Of a DNA stretch of 64,000 nucleotides, positions 10,915-21,560 are shown in pieces. The stretch comes from Ceratotherium simum simum (lineage: Eukaryota; Chordata; Mammalia; Perissodactyla; Rhinocerotidae), in NCBI RefSeq assembly GCF_000283155.1, contig NW_004454265.1, positions 3,102,201-3,166,200 on the forward strand, given 5' to 3'. The first letter of the stretch is position 1. Each line of letters begins with the position of its first letter. A program made the position numbers and the translations under genes. The notes beneath the pieces are model-generated. The model made no database searches. It was not told the DNA's origin and saw only the letters and a list, made by a program, of their open reading frames with translations.

Positions 10915-11240
10915 ATGGGGTGATGAAGATCGAAAATACTAAGTGACAGACCCTGCCTCAGGAACCACATACACACCAGTACATAAAACTTATAAAGAGT
11001 GATAAGTGCTACCTGGAACAATAAACTATAGGGCCCTAAGCTAGGGGAGAATCGAGTCTGCCTGGAGGGAAGGAAGCAGAAGCAGAGGTCAGGGAGAGCC
11101 TCACAGAGGAGGGCTTTTGATCTTAGCCTTGAACTGTAGGCAAGGATTCTCAGAGGGGAGAAGGATGGTCTGCTGAGAAATAGCATGAACAACGGTGTGG
11201 CTGTGTTGTGTCCAGGGAGCAGTGATTAGGCTGGTGTGGC
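10915..11240 (-). repeat. L2 LINE fragment, antisense
   Basis: GTGATAAGTGCTACCTGGAA, GGGAGAGCCTCACAGAGGAG and GATCTTAGCCTTGAACTGTA match the antisense L2 3' region (complement of its CTCAGAGAGGCCTTCCC block). Confidence 0.5.
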
Positions 11241-11825
11241 CAAGGTGCGGTGTGGATGTGGGAGAATGGGTCAGAGCTGAGGCAGTGGGTCTTCACCTGC
11301 AGGCAATGGTGAGCTGCGTCAGCCAGGGCTCCCTGCTTGTACACAGCAGAAACAGACTATGGGAAGCTAAAGTGAACCCCCCAGAAGTACACCGGGGCTG
11401 ACAGAGTTTACAGGGAACTGGGAACCAGCAGGGGCTGACAGGATGGCTTGGAGAACAGCAGCTCCAGAGGGCCAGCAAAGAGAAGCACCAGCAGTGGTCT
11501 CCCCGCAGGAAGGTTCTGATCAGGACACAAGAGCTCCAAGCGTGTTCCTGTCCTCTGTCGCATGTCGAAGATCCAGAGTCCAGAAGGGTAAAACCCACCG
11601 GCTGAGCTTAGCCCCCGTCCTCCCTGCACCTGAGAGGAAAGGCTCTGGGAAGAGCATCCAGAGGCGCGTTCACCTTTTCATACGAAAGGGAAGAGTGCTT
11701 GTCCAAACAGAAAGGAGAGGGTCTCTGCTGGGAGGAGAAAACAGGTGTGTGGTAGATTTAAAAACAACTCCTCTCTAGAGACTCTCAGTGGTTTCGGAGC
11801 AGGGCTACCACATGGCCAGACCTAC
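11241..11825. other. Unassigned, moderately GC-rich sequence
   Basis: Several 70-120-codon frames overlap on both strands, as expected in GC-rich non-coding DNA. No domain or family recognised. Confidence 0.45.
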
Positions 11826-11960
11826 GAGCTGGGGCCCCAGGGCCGCGTGGAGGGTGGCTACAGAAGCCTGGGGGAGGGGCAGTGGCCTGGCTAAGAGGCT
11901 GCTGCTTTGTCCAGGTGAGAAGCCTGGCCTTCAGAGTGGGTGTGGGGATGGAGGAGAGGA
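11826..11960 (-). repeat. L2 LINE fragment, antisense
   Basis: GTGGAGGGTGGCTACAGAAG and TAAGAGGCTGCTGCTTTGTC followed by CAGGTGAGAAG follow the antisense L2 pattern of an AGGAGGCTATTGCAATAGTCCAG type. Confidence 0.4.
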
Positions 11961-12834
11961 GACAAACTCCCGGGAGAGAGGGCCAGCGCTCCACCGCACG
12001 GCGCCCCAGAATATCCTCGCTTGGGCAGCGTCACATTCACTTAAGGAGAATATTATTGATCTAATGAGGGATTATCCCAAGGCTTATGATTTTATAAGTG
12101 AGAAAATAACACACACTCCAGGGGGACTTAGCTGTTACATGAACAATTAATAGGAAAATCTGACAAAGCCAAGGCTTGGAAGTCATGCTTGTCATGAATA
12201 ACGTAGAGCTGGGAGCGTTTGTCTGAGCCCAAATACACTCGGAGTCATTTTCCATAAACCTGCCACCTCCAGTTTGAAAATATTTCATGTGTGAGACTGA
12301 AATTTTCTCTGACAGGCTAGGATAGGAAGAAGAGGAAGTTGGAAAAGTAAACTGCTCTTTTTGTAGTGGTAAAAATGTCATTAAGTGAAGAACATTAATC
12401 TTTCTGATCAGGTATTCAATTTTGAGCTGAGAGTCTGGTTCTGTAATCGTCAGTGTTATAAGCAAGCGTGTTTGAGAACTCCTAAATGTATGATAACTGA
12501 TTTTATTTCATTATTCAAACAGTATTTGTATTATTTCGGATCATTCAGTGGAGCCAGTCGCTTTTCCCAACACTGAAAACAACAGCCATTTCAAGGGGAA
12601 GCTGCCCCGGCCGGCGCCCTAGCCGGCTCCGCTGGCTCCCGTGGACTTATTCTGCCAGCCCTGCCGCATCTCTTGTATCCTCTGGACGAGTCCCACCTTG
12701 TAGGAGCTGCTGGAAATAATGAGGCCAGTTTGAGTGCTGGTCCATCAGGTTCACTGTGTTCCACATTCTGATACCAGATTTGATACCAGAAGATGGCAGG
12801 AAGAGGGTAGAAATTGTCATAGTTTGGGTCCCCC
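11961..12834. other. Unassigned sequence with a small CpG-containing GC patch at about 12600-12665
   Basis: 12060-12590 is AT-rich with nothing recognised. The short patch near 12600 (GGCCGGCGCCCTAGCCGGCT) holds a small GC palindrome but is far too short for a CpG island. Confidence 0.45.
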
Positions 12835-13280
12835 AACTGCAGACCCTGAGACAAGAATTTGGGAGCAAGTAGTGTATTTAGGAGGCACTGAGAGGGGGCA
12901 TGAAGTGAGAGTAAAGGGAGGAAAGACAATGAAAAGTGCATAGGTGTGCAGTACAGCTGTGGACAAGGGGAGCTCCGTCCCACCATGGACCCTCAGGGAC
13001 ACTGCGTGGGACACACTTCAGAACTGTCCCCTCCACGGGGAGAGGAAGCCAGGACATTTATTTACCAGCTCCTCACTTGTTGAGGTCACTCCTGGGGTGC
13101 TGGGTACAGTAGTGGGGTCACTGCAGTGCTTTGGGCCTGCCCGCATCCTAACGCAGGCCAGGCATGCCCCTGCAGTCAGAGAATGCCCTCGAGAAGCCGT
13201 TTGCATGTACAGGAACCATCTGCAGGCTACCTCCGGGGTAGGCCCAGAGGATACAGCAGGGCACAAATAGCAGGTGATAC
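12835..13280. repeat. Possible old LTR-like or other interspersed repeat
   Basis: GAGACAAGAATTTGGGAGCA, GTATTTAGGAGGCACTGAGA, CAGCTGTGGACAAGGGGAGC and TTGAGGTCACTCCTGGGGTG resemble a mammalian repeat that I recall but cannot name. A frame of 108 codons (12944-13270) within it has no recognisable domain. Confidence 0.35.
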
Positions 13281-13744
13281 AAAGTGAACTGGGAAAAATT
13301 AATTGCAGTGCCTGAAAAAAAAAAACGTAGCAGGGAGGGTCCTTAAAGAACTTCCCATTCTGTCAAATGAGGTGGATTGACTCCATCCTGAGTGAGGCAC
13401 ACAGAGTAGACAGTCAGCCGTGGGTCACACTTGACAGCATTCACAATTTAATAAAGGAGTTTTGATGTGTCTACAAGTATGTCTAACACAAGAGACAAAG
13501 TGGTGAGAGACCTGATGCAGAGAGTGAGAGGTGGGAAGGCGATCTCCAGAAAGGAGGCAAAGATCCCAGAAGGACTGCTCGGAGAAGGCAACGCTTGGCT
13601 TTTATGTTCACAGGTGAGGAGGGAGGGAGGGTGGGCATTCTTGCAAAGGGAACAGAATCACCACAGCACACAGAGCATAGAAAGTGAGGGGCAAGGTTTG
13701 GGTCAACATAACCTGACCTCCGGGGAGTGAAAGTGAGCAGTTGG
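13281..13744. other. Unassigned non-coding sequence
   Basis: Begins with a short A-run (about 13315-13325), possibly the tail of a degraded retroelement. Nothing else recognised. Confidence 0.45.
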
Positions 13745-13840
13745 AGGAAGATTAGAAAGTTCTGTTGGGCCCAAATCGTGAAGAGTCTTAAATACCAGGC
13801 TCAGGACGTTGACCTTTGCCCTGTAACTGGGGTACCCAGC
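13745..13840 (-). repeat. L2 LINE fragment, antisense
   Basis: GTGAAGAGTCTTAAATACCA and GACGTTGACCTTTGCCCTGT resemble the antisense L2 block ending in a statement like AGGCCTTG-AAGCC. Confidence 0.35.
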
Positions 13841-14629
13841 ACATGGGGATGCCAGCAACCTTGAAAGGTATGCTACGTTTTTTTATTAAAGTGAAAATTT
13901 GTTTTTTGCTGCAGCAGAGGCACACACTTGCATACACACACACAGTGTGTACTGTTTTGATGACATCTTTCATGTAAGCCAAGTGGGTCATGAGTCACAG
14001 TGTAGGACAGCGTACAACTTGCATGGAACTAGTAGAGAGCAGTGGAACAGAATGCAAGACACTGCTTACTACAGCAGGAGAGTGCTGCCTGTGTGTATCA
14101 ACGAGCAGAAGCAGGGCAGCAGGGAGATCTCCAACACCAGCTTCAGCACCAGAGGCAGCCAAGGCCACGGTTCAGTGGCGGGATGCAATCCACGAAATCC
14201 TTCCCACTGGGCACCTGCCTCTTGCCCAATTTTAATATGTAGAAGTGCACCAAGAAATCAAAGAAGGTTGTTAATCATCTCAAGACAATGGAGAACCATT
14301 TCAAGGTTTTTCAGAGGCGAGTCAAGTCTGACCTTGGCTCTGTTGTTAAGAGCATGAGCAGTGACACGGGTTCTCCACAGTTCTCAGGGGTGAGGGATTT
14401 TCTGTGCAAATATGTGTTGAGGCCATTTGCCATACTGCTGATGCATGTGGCAAAGAAGGAAACTGAACTGGAGATTCTGGCACCAGAGACAAACTCTCTT
14501 TGATAGAGGTATAAAAGAAAGAATCCAGAGCCTCACATCAACATTTATGAGTGTGCACTTGGCAATTCTGTACTGGACTCCTGTACAAGGGGCCCCTTTA
14601 GGTGCTGGGTCAGAAAGACATTTAATGCT
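13841..14629. other. Unassigned non-coding sequence
   Basis: Overlapping frames of up to 152 codons (13899-14357) show no recognisable domain, and three shifted frames are open over the same stretch. A short CA-rich run lies at about 13921-13950. Confidence 0.45.
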
Positions 14630-14790
14630 CTGGGACATTGGTAAGCTACTCATCCTGGTCTCAGTTTGCTTGTCTGTGAAACAGAGATAATAAGAACTAC
14701 CTTGCAGAGTTATTGTGAGGATTGAATGATACCATTCATTAAAAATCTTGGTCCTTGGTAGAAGCTTAATAAATGAGAAACCGTAGATAT
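14630..14790 (+). repeat. MIR SINE fragment
   Basis: GGTAAGCTACTCATCCTGGT, TCTGTGAAACAGAGATAATA, AGAGTTATTGTGAGGATTGA and TAGAAGCTTAATAAATGAG follow the 3' half of MIR. Confidence 0.65.
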
Positions 14791-15084
14791 TTTATCACTG
14801 GGTGCCCTCAGGAGCAGATCTTGAAAGCCATTCAAGGCAAACCTGCTAAGAATTCTAGGTGAAATCAGAATATCCCTCAGTAAGCTCTGGTCTCCTTATA
14901 AAGAAAGTTCCTAGCACACTGCAATTTATATATGTTCACTTTGGGTGTGGTTCTTATGAAAAATGGGATATGTATCTATATATATCCTTAATTGGCACCA
15001 TATGAGACTGAAATTTATAAGAATCAGCATATTGTGCAGTGCTTCAATTTCCCCTTTCTAGAGCAGAATATTATCTCACACACT

Positions 15085-15680
15085 TTCTCCTTTGTTTATT
15101 TAATCATTTATTCTACAACCATTTTTGAGCACATACTATAAATGCTAGGTGTGAAAAAGACACAGAGAAGTGTAAAATTTCTTTGAATATCCTATAGTCT
15201 ATATGTAAATACAAACTATATATATACATACAAAAATATAAAATATTACTTATTTATATATACTTATACATAAATATATAAAATATCACTTATATAACAC
15301 ACACATAAATTATGCCAGTTAAGTAATGCTACCAGACAGTATAGATTAAGAACAAAGATGAACTGTGTGGTAATGAATATTGTCATTGGTTGGAAGTGGA
15401 AATGATCAGTCTGGGTTGAAATGGTTAAGAACATTTCATGAAGGACACAGGGCTTCACTTGGCCTTGAAGAATGGCTGAGGTATCATCATTTAGGGAGAA
15501 ACAGAAGTGTGGCTCCTATATGAATAAACGGGACAGTGAGGAAATCAAGCCAGAGAAGAGGGTTGTATTAGGGATTAAAGGAAACTAAGGCTGTAAAAGT
15601 AGCAGGGTCAGGCTGCCCAAGGGTTTGAATGCCAGACCAAGTCATCTGGCCTATAGATCAAGTTCATAAACTAAATGCCT
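15085..15680 (-). repeat. L2 LINE, antisense, with an AT-rich block
   Basis: TTATTCTACAACCATTTTTG and GAGCACATACTATAAATGCT open an antisense L2. TTCACTTGGCCTTGAAGAAT and AAGGGTTTGAATGCCAGACC continue it. A TA/CA-rich block at about 15195-15310 lies between the two parts. Confidence 0.55.
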
Positions 15681-16319
15681 TCAGGAGTCAGTAAAAGATG
15701 AAGGGGCCAAGTGCCAGAAATCGGGAGTGGTAGAGACTGTGGCACATCTGGAGAGCAGAGACATCTTCAAATTAAAAAATATTTGAAACACTCAGCTCTC
15801 CAAACAAAACATGCCTCCAGGGCAAATTCTGTCAGCCAGACCATGGTTTTTAGCCACTGTTCTAGGCCACTGTCTGGACTACCCACTGCCATGTGATGGC
15901 AGACGTTACCAAACAACTCACTATTTCTTACTGAGCCAGGATGAGCCCTCAGAATCTTTCTCAATATAATGTGCTGTGAGCGTGAGTTCTATATCGATTC
16001 TTCTCCCATCCTGTTCCTCAATATGACCATCACAACAAGTTTGCCTTGAACATAACATATTAATTTATGAGTGACGGGGGTGGTATTTATTGTATAAATT
16101 TGCAGTTTCTTGGTACCACCCTTCCTCTACCCTACAACTGCCCACATTCAAACTTTTTCTTTTGCATTTATTTTCAAATACGTATCAATTTTGCACTACT
16201 ATGGCCTTGGGGCTATAAGATTACCCCCCCTTAAAGGAATCAAGGTCTCATGATGTCCTCTTCATCAAGGAGCTAGGGATCCAGGCAGGTGTAGACAGGG
16301 AAATAGACAGGGTTATTTA
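15681..16319. other. Unassigned non-coding sequence
   Basis: No family or gene recognised; a C-run follows a T-poor stretch near 16222-16232. Confidence 0.5.
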
Positions 16320-16510
16320 GGGCATTGGAAAACCAATTCCTGGCTCCACTACTGATGACCAGGAGTAAATTAACCTCTGAATCTCAGTTCCTTGATCTCC
16401 CAGTGAAGGTAATCATGTCCTGCTTGGCCACCTGATGGTGTTATTATAAGGATCAAATAAGTTCATGAGTATGTAAGGATCTGGCAATCTAAAAGCCTTT
16501 AACATTATTC
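16320..16510 (+). repeat. MIR SINE fragment
   Basis: TTCCTGGCTCCACTACTGAT, TAAATTAACCTCTGAATCTC, TTATTATAAGGATCAAATAA and GGATCTGGCAATCTAAAAG are a diverged MIR core and 3' part. Confidence 0.6.
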
Positions 16511-16854
16511 TTCTGTCTATTCATCTTATGAATCAATCACCAGGGAATTGCAGGGTGTTGGTGGGTAGGGTGGGCATATACGTCTGATGAGACTGCTGTG
16601 TGCTAATTAAGTTGTATGATTTTAAGATTTGCCATAGAATATCCTGTTTTAAAGGATGTCCAGGAAATCAGGAGAGCTTTCTTTGCAGGGAACCATGTTT
16701 GTTGATAACAAACATAAAGAACAGAAGTAAAATCAAGAAATGAAACCATTTTGCAGATGGAGTGTGTCATCCTGTGCTATAGACAATGAAACCTTCTCCT
16801 CTGAAGCCTCCACCATCCTAACAAACCCTTACACACTCCTGAGCTGATGGGTCC

Positions 16855-17005
16855 ACATGAGCATCATGAGGTGGTATAGGAGGGAACGGTCGCCCCCTGA
16901 GAGCTGAGGAAACCAAGATTCAAAGAGAAGTTACTCATGCCTGGTCAGCAACAGAGCCAGGAATTGGGTCTGGGTTTTCTGACTCCCTGTTATAACCCTG
17001 TCAAT
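16855..17005 (-). repeat. MIR SINE fragment, antisense
   Basis: GAGCTGAGGAAACCAAGATT, GGTCAGCAACAGAGCCAGGA and TCTGGGTTTTCTGACTCCCT match the antisense 5' half of MIR. Confidence 0.6.
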
Positions 17006-17945
17006 TTCCTTGTCTATCCCTATCTAAAAATATTGTTCAATTCAAGTTCTGAAAGGATGATGGGAATTGGAAAGAAAAAGAAATCAAAACATGGCCATTC
17101 CTTCCTGTGTCTTCAAGTGAGATTGCACGCCCAGATTTCAGCTGCCCTCAACTTGCATAATCATGCCCAGCTTTAATCATCTGTGGAGAGGTGGCCTTAC
17201 CTGCAGCTAACCTGATGCCCTTCAGCTTTGCCCAGATGCTAGAAGGGATGAATTTACACTTAAATCAATATTTAATCTGCTGTACCTCTCTTAACTCCAT
17301 TTATAAAATGGTGTGTAGATCTTGGATAAGAACACAAGCCTGTGGGCTGAATCAAAGCCGTTTGTAAGACAATAAACTCAAGAAGGAAATATGGTAATAC
17401 ATGCAGAAGAAGAGGGGAGGTCTGCTTGGCAAGGACCAATGTATTTCCTTATCCTCTCCCCTTTTTATGAGAGATATGGAACAGGGAGTCAATAGTGATT
17501 GAATTGTGCCCTGTTGCAAATGAGGCTCAGGATTCCAATAGGTCCAAAGACATTAGCAATAATGAAGAAAAATATCCTAATAACAGGACTAGGAATTCTT
17601 TTCAGTTGTACATCATAATGCTTCACAGGGTATTTTCATTATTTGGAGGAGAAAAGGCCCCACATATGTCGTTTTTTCCATATCATAAAATAAGAAATAA
17701 ACACAGGGACACCAAATGAAACTTAAACCCAAATACTTCATTTATTATGTAGAACCTGAAATCTATGGGTACCTTTCAAAGTGCTCCTGATTCAAAATGA
17801 TTCATCCAATACCATTTAGATTGTTAATTTCAAACTAGAAATGGAATTCCCAGCCTGATCTTTCAGAAACATACCGAACTTCAATTTCCCAGTCTGAGAA
17901 ATAAATTATCTGTGGAATGCAGATGCTGAAGTAACTGAGCTTGAA
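17006..17945. other. Unassigned non-coding sequence
   Basis: No gene or repeat recognised. It is unique-looking and mildly AT-rich. Confidence 0.5.
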
Positions 17946-18050
17946 GCACAAAGGAAGAATGAAAGGAGGGAAGAAAGGAAGAAAAAGGAAGCGAAGAGAA
18001 GGAAAGGGAAGAGAAGGGAAGGGAAGAAGGAAGGAGGGGAAAGGAGTGGA
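17946..18050. repeat. Purine-rich GA/GAAGG low-complexity tract
   Basis: About 105 bases almost entirely of A and G on the plus strand, made of imperfect GAAGG, GGAAA and GAGAAGG units. It leaves open frames on both strands that encode only Lys/Arg/Gly-rich or Leu/Pro/Phe/Ser-rich text. Confidence 0.85.
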
Positions 18051-18789
18051 GGAAGAGTGTACCTCCCATGACCCGAAGGAATCAAAGTCTCTCAATAGCA
18101 AGCTTTTACATCTTTCCATTGGCAAGATCAGACTCATTTTTATTTAACAGATTTCAAGGTTTCAAGTTCAGCGAATTGGTCTACTTAACTTAAAAGTGTT
18201 TCACTCTGCCAATGCTAAAATATTGTCCCACGTTCGGTAATGTTCTACATGACCATGTTTTTGACTGACAGTAAAATTACAGTAAGGGACTCATACCATA
18301 AATTCACAATTAAGTGACTCTACGAGGCATATGAAATGAGCAGGATTTCATCAGTGGATTCTATTGCCCGCATCTAAGTAGCAACAAAGTGCCTTTAACT
18401 CCGGGATGCCTTCGGCATCACTTGTTACGCTGATAGAACACTTATATGCTTCTAAATGCACAACTCATAACTAGTATTTTCAACGTTACTCATGGTTACT
18501 TTTGGAAGTCAAGTCAGTCTTGGGACAAGGAGCACGTTTTGATAGCGCATCTGTTACAAAGCATGAGCATTGGATTTCTACGGTGGTAAACGCCCTCTTA
18601 CAATCTCCTTCAGCCCCTGTGCCCAAAGCCTCCTCAAACACACACATAATCAAAGCGGAAGCATGGTGCTTGCTCTGCAAATGCAGCTTCAAGCCAAGTA
18701 ACTTTCTCCCATTCAGTCCAAGGACACCCCCTAATCCCATCCTATACCAAAATTTTGGAGCCCTTTGCTAGAACAAAATCATTACATTT
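18051..18789. other. Unassigned, unique-looking sequence
   Basis: No repeat or gene recognised between the purine tract and the compound ERE. Overlapping frames at 18486-18771 have no domain. Confidence 0.5.
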
Positions 18790-18800
18790 GAAAATATACA
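18790..18800. repeat. Left target-site duplication of the compound ERE
   Basis: GAAAATATACA directly before the SINE head is repeated exactly at 19376-19386, after the A-rich tail of the downstream ERE. Confidence 0.85.
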
Positions 18801-18898
18801 GGGGCCGGCCTGGTGGCGCAAGCGGTTGGGTGCGCGCGCTCCGCTGCGGCGGCCCGGGGTTCGCTGGTTTGGATCCTGGGCGCACACCGACGCACTGC

Positions 18899-19054
18899 TT
18901 TGGCAAGCCATGCTGTGGCGGCGTCCCATATAAAGTGGAGGAGGATGGGCACGGATGTTAGCCCAGGGCCGTCTTCTTTGGCAAGCCATGCTGTGGCGGT
19001 GTCCCATATAAAGTGGAGGAGGATGGGCACGGATGTTAGCCCAGGGCCGTCTTC
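18899..19054 (+). repeat. 78-bp tandem duplication inside the first ERE
   Basis: 18899-18976 and 18977-19054 are the same 78-bp unit, starting TTTGGCAAGCCATGCTG and ending GGGCCGTCTTC. I see one difference, GGCGGCGTCCC against GGCGGTGTCCC. Confidence 0.95.
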
Positions 19055-19108
19055 CTCGGCAAAAAAAAGAGGAGGATTGGCGGATGTTAGCACAGGGCTG
19101 ATCTCCTC

Positions 19109-19208
19109 NNNNNNNNNNNNNNNNNNNNNNNNNNNNNNNNNNNNNNNNNNNNNNNNNNNNNNNNNNNNNNNNNNNNNNNNNNNNNNNNNNNNNNNNNNNN
19201 NNNNNNNN
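19109..19208. other. Assembly gap of exactly 100 N
   Basis: A run of 100 N lies within the ERE pair. A round 100 is the usual placeholder for a gap of unknown size, so the true distance between the flanks is not known. Confidence 0.99.
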
Positions 19209-19386
19209 GCTGCTGGCGGGCCGGGGTCGGATCCCGGGCGTGCACCGGCGCACCGCTTCTCCGGCCGTGCTGAGGCCGCGTCCCACATACAGCAGCTAGA
19301 AGGATGTGCAGCTATGACATACAACTATCTACTGGGGCTTTGGGGGGAAAATAAATAAATAAAATCTTTAAAAAAGAAAATATACA

Positions 19387-19944
19387 AAACACCTAACTTT
19401 GCACAATTAGTACTCTTATAATGGCCATGAGATTTTGAACTCCTATTAATTAGTTGTAATAAGCTGAGATTTTGGTATAAGCATACAATTAGGAACACCA
19501 TTCTCTGTCTCGAGGGCGAATGTTCCAGTGCACATGGTGGTCATTTGTTTTAAGTTAGTGCTTACACACCTCTCTTAACCCTGATCACACTTGTCTGCTT
19601 ACATTAATGGGGAAGACAGTGTTAGCCAAAGCCACAGTGGTCAAGATAACAGGGAGAGCAGATGGATAAATCACCTGAGAATAGCAGTCGTTCATCTACG
19701 TCCTCTTTAAGAGCACACGTTTCCACGGGGACGGTCTAATAATGATATCTACTTTGTCATTGTAGATTTAACTCAACAGTCAATTAGAAAGGCATGAACT
19801 CGGCTTTAACTGACCTTCAGTGTAAATTAGATTATACCACTTCTCTTATATTCATTTGAAAAGATTAAATCCATACTTTCTTTAAAATTCACATCCAAGA
19901 ATTTTTATTTGACATCTGAATCCATTCACAACTGCTCAAGCACT
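19387..19944. other. Unassigned, unique-looking AT-rich sequence
   Basis: No repeat or gene recognised. The stretch 19390-19500 contains several ATTA/TAAT cores. Confidence 0.45.
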
Positions 19945-20170
19945 TAGTCAACACATGTTTATTGACTGAATAATCTGTCTGGTGCTCCAGAAGATGCAAA
20001 GATAAATAAGACTGTCCTTAAGGAGTTTATAATCTAGAAGGGAAAATAAGATGCACTTAGAGACCCATGACATAAAGCAGAATGTACTATAAGGAAGACA
20101 TAAACAAAGTGCTGTGAGAGCTGAGAAGAGGGTTTGACTGGCTCCTATCAAGAGGTAGAGATCAGAGGAG
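19945..20170 (-). repeat. L2 LINE 3' end, antisense
   Basis: GTCAACACATGTTTATTGAC, GATGCAAAGATAAATAAGAC, TAAGGAGTTTATAATCTAGA and AAAGTGCTGTGAGAGCTGAG follow the antisense L2-type terminus. Confidence 0.6.
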
Positions 20171-20744
20171 GTTTGAGGAGCAGGTGGGATTATGGGGGAT
20201 ATGGAAAAGAGGGCTGGATTTTGACCCCAAATAAACTTATTTCTTTCCCCTTCCAGAAAGGGGAATCCTAGCTTTCCCAATCTTACTGTGAAGAGGACTA
20301 CACAAAGAAGTGCTCAAGAAAGTGAATGACTCAGGCCAAGGGCTCTGTCTTGTGTGCAATTATTTCACCTAAATGCTCTAATTTCATTTAGCCACAACAA
20401 TAAAGAAAAAAAAAAAAGTATCTCATAACAGATTTGCTCCACTGCTGATGCAAGAGACAATACAAAAATGCAAAAAGAAAGTTAGTAAAATATTAGATGA
20501 TGGAAGTTAAATTGCTAGAATTTGGCTCAGAGTTCTTAGAAAAACAAATTTTTCTCTATTTAACTTTGTAAACCTTACCACATGGAGCTGGCTTCTGAAT
20601 CAAATTGGGGACAAAAATTACAGCTGAGTCCCACCAGTGTAGGACCTACTAGTCAGTAGCTGCTTTCTTTTCACCTTTTGCTGCTCATTCCAGTTAGGGA
20701 CTCCCAACTAATTCTACTTGCAGACCCCAGGGAAGCCCTTATAG
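20171..20744. other. Unassigned non-coding sequence
   Basis: Contains a poly(A) run near 20405-20417. No family or gene recognised. Confidence 0.45.
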
Positions 20745-21033
20745 GACATTTTTTCCTGTCTAAAACGTCCATCAGACATTTTGTCCATGAGACATTTGGT
20801 CCACACCAAAAGGTCCTTGATATCTGGTCATATTTGGTCTAGTCCAAAACATCCGTGGAGACGTTTGGTCCCCTCCAAGAGATCCTTGATATTTGGTCCT
20901 CTCCAAAGCTATTTGGCATGGACTGAATATGCTCACGGATGTTTTGGACAGGACCAAATGTCAAGGACCCTTTGGCATGGACCAAATATCTTGACCAAAT
21001 GTCTCATGAACATATTGGACAGGACCAAATGTC
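20745..21033. repeat. Fold-back element built from inverted copies of a GACATTTGGTCC motif
   Basis: The left half carries GACATTTGGTCC-type units at 20775-20786, 20791-20802, 20860-20871 and 20888-20899. The right half carries the reverse complement at 20951-20962, 20979-20990, 20992-21003 and 21022-21033. The halves align to each other as inverted copies over most of their length. The longest exact pair is GTCCAAAACATCCGTG at 20842-20857 against its complement at 20934-20949. This looks like an old fold-back or MITE-type DNA transposon with sub-repeated arms. I do not recognise the family and see no clear target-site duplication. Confidence 0.75.
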
Positions 21034-21089
21034 TGCTAATCACATGCAGCCGTAAGTGGAAACAGCATGGGACCAAGAAGGAAGCGCTC

Positions 21090-21275
21090 ACCCTGACCTG
21101 GAGTCAAGAGTCTGCTTTTCAACCAGCTGAGTGACCCTGGACAAGCAACATCTCATCCCCGAACCTCAGTTTTCTCGTCTGCACAATGCCGTGACTGTAT
21201 CACAGAGTTGTGAGCTTCCAGTGAGATAAGCTAAGTGAGAGAGCTCTGTAAACTGTAAAGTGCTGTCTAAATATC
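21090..21275 (+). repeat. MIR SINE
   Basis: GACCTGGAGTCAAGAGTCTG, CTGAGTGACCCTGGACAAGC, CTCAGTTTTCTCGTCTGCAC and AAACTGTAAAGTGCTGTCTA are in MIR order. Confidence 0.75.
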
Positions 21276-21394
21276 CGTGAGTGTCTGTGTCAGCACTATC
21301 ACCATTGGCAGCACTATCACCATTTCTACCCTAAATGAGAAACCTCCCTTACTGCAGCAAAGCTCTTTTATTTTGTCATCAAGGCTGTTCTTCT

Positions 21395-21560
21395 CGCTGC
21401 TGCTTCTTAGCTGTGTGACCTCAAAGAAGCCATTAGACCTTTCTGAACTTCATTTTCTCACCTACAAAGTGGGCATTATAATTATGCCTGTCCTGCCTAT
21501 CTTAGAGGGTTCACTATAATAATCAAATAAAATAAAGAGATGTGAAACCAAATTGCAAAT
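21395..21560 (+). repeat. MIR SINE fragment
   Basis: CTTAGCTGTGTGACCTCAAA, CATTTTCTCACCTACAAAGT and GGGCATTATAATTATGCCTG match the MIR core. Confidence 0.65.

Larger units (their letters stand above)
18801..19375 (+). mobile_element. Compound ERE SINE, two copies head to tail across an assembly gap
   Basis: The first ERE starts with GGGGCCGGCCTGGTGGCGCA, carries a B-box-like GGTTTGGATCC (18866-18876), the CCCATATAAAGTGGAGGA module twice and GATGTTAGCACAGGGCTGAT up to 19108. After 100 N, a second ERE resumes inside the tRNA-like head (GCTGCTGGCGGGCCGGGG), with the other tail type: CCCACATACAGCAGCTAGAA, CTACTGGGGCTTTGGGG and an AATAAATAAATAAAATC tail. A single exact 11-bp duplication flanks the whole. 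Either two EREs are fused or nested, or the gap hides more sequence or a misjoin. Confidence 0.93.

Noticed and set aside
11443..12150. Frames of 111 and 120 codons in GC-rich sequence
   Set aside because: Both strands are open at once and part of the region reads as antisense L2.
12594..12665. CpG island / promoter
   Set aside because: Only about 70 bases are GC-rich with a handful of CpGs; too short for an island and no transcript start evidence.
13899..14357. 152-codon plus-strand frame
   Set aside because: Three overlapping frames are open over the same bases; no domain, no Kozak-quality start, no splice signals that I could support.
17941..18147. Lys/Arg/Gly-rich frame in the GA tract
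   Set aside because: Low-complexity purine sequence; the opposite strand is equally open.
18801..18900. tRNA gene
   Set aside because: A- and B-box-like motifs are present but belong to the tRNA-derived head of ERE SINEs; no cloverleaf with an anticodon arm and CCA-side stem can be drawn. The same applies to the other ERE heads.
18768..19358. Open frames of 172-181 codons on both strands across the ERE pair
   Set aside because: They translate SINE sequence and run through 100 N; EREs are RNA polymerase III elements without protein.
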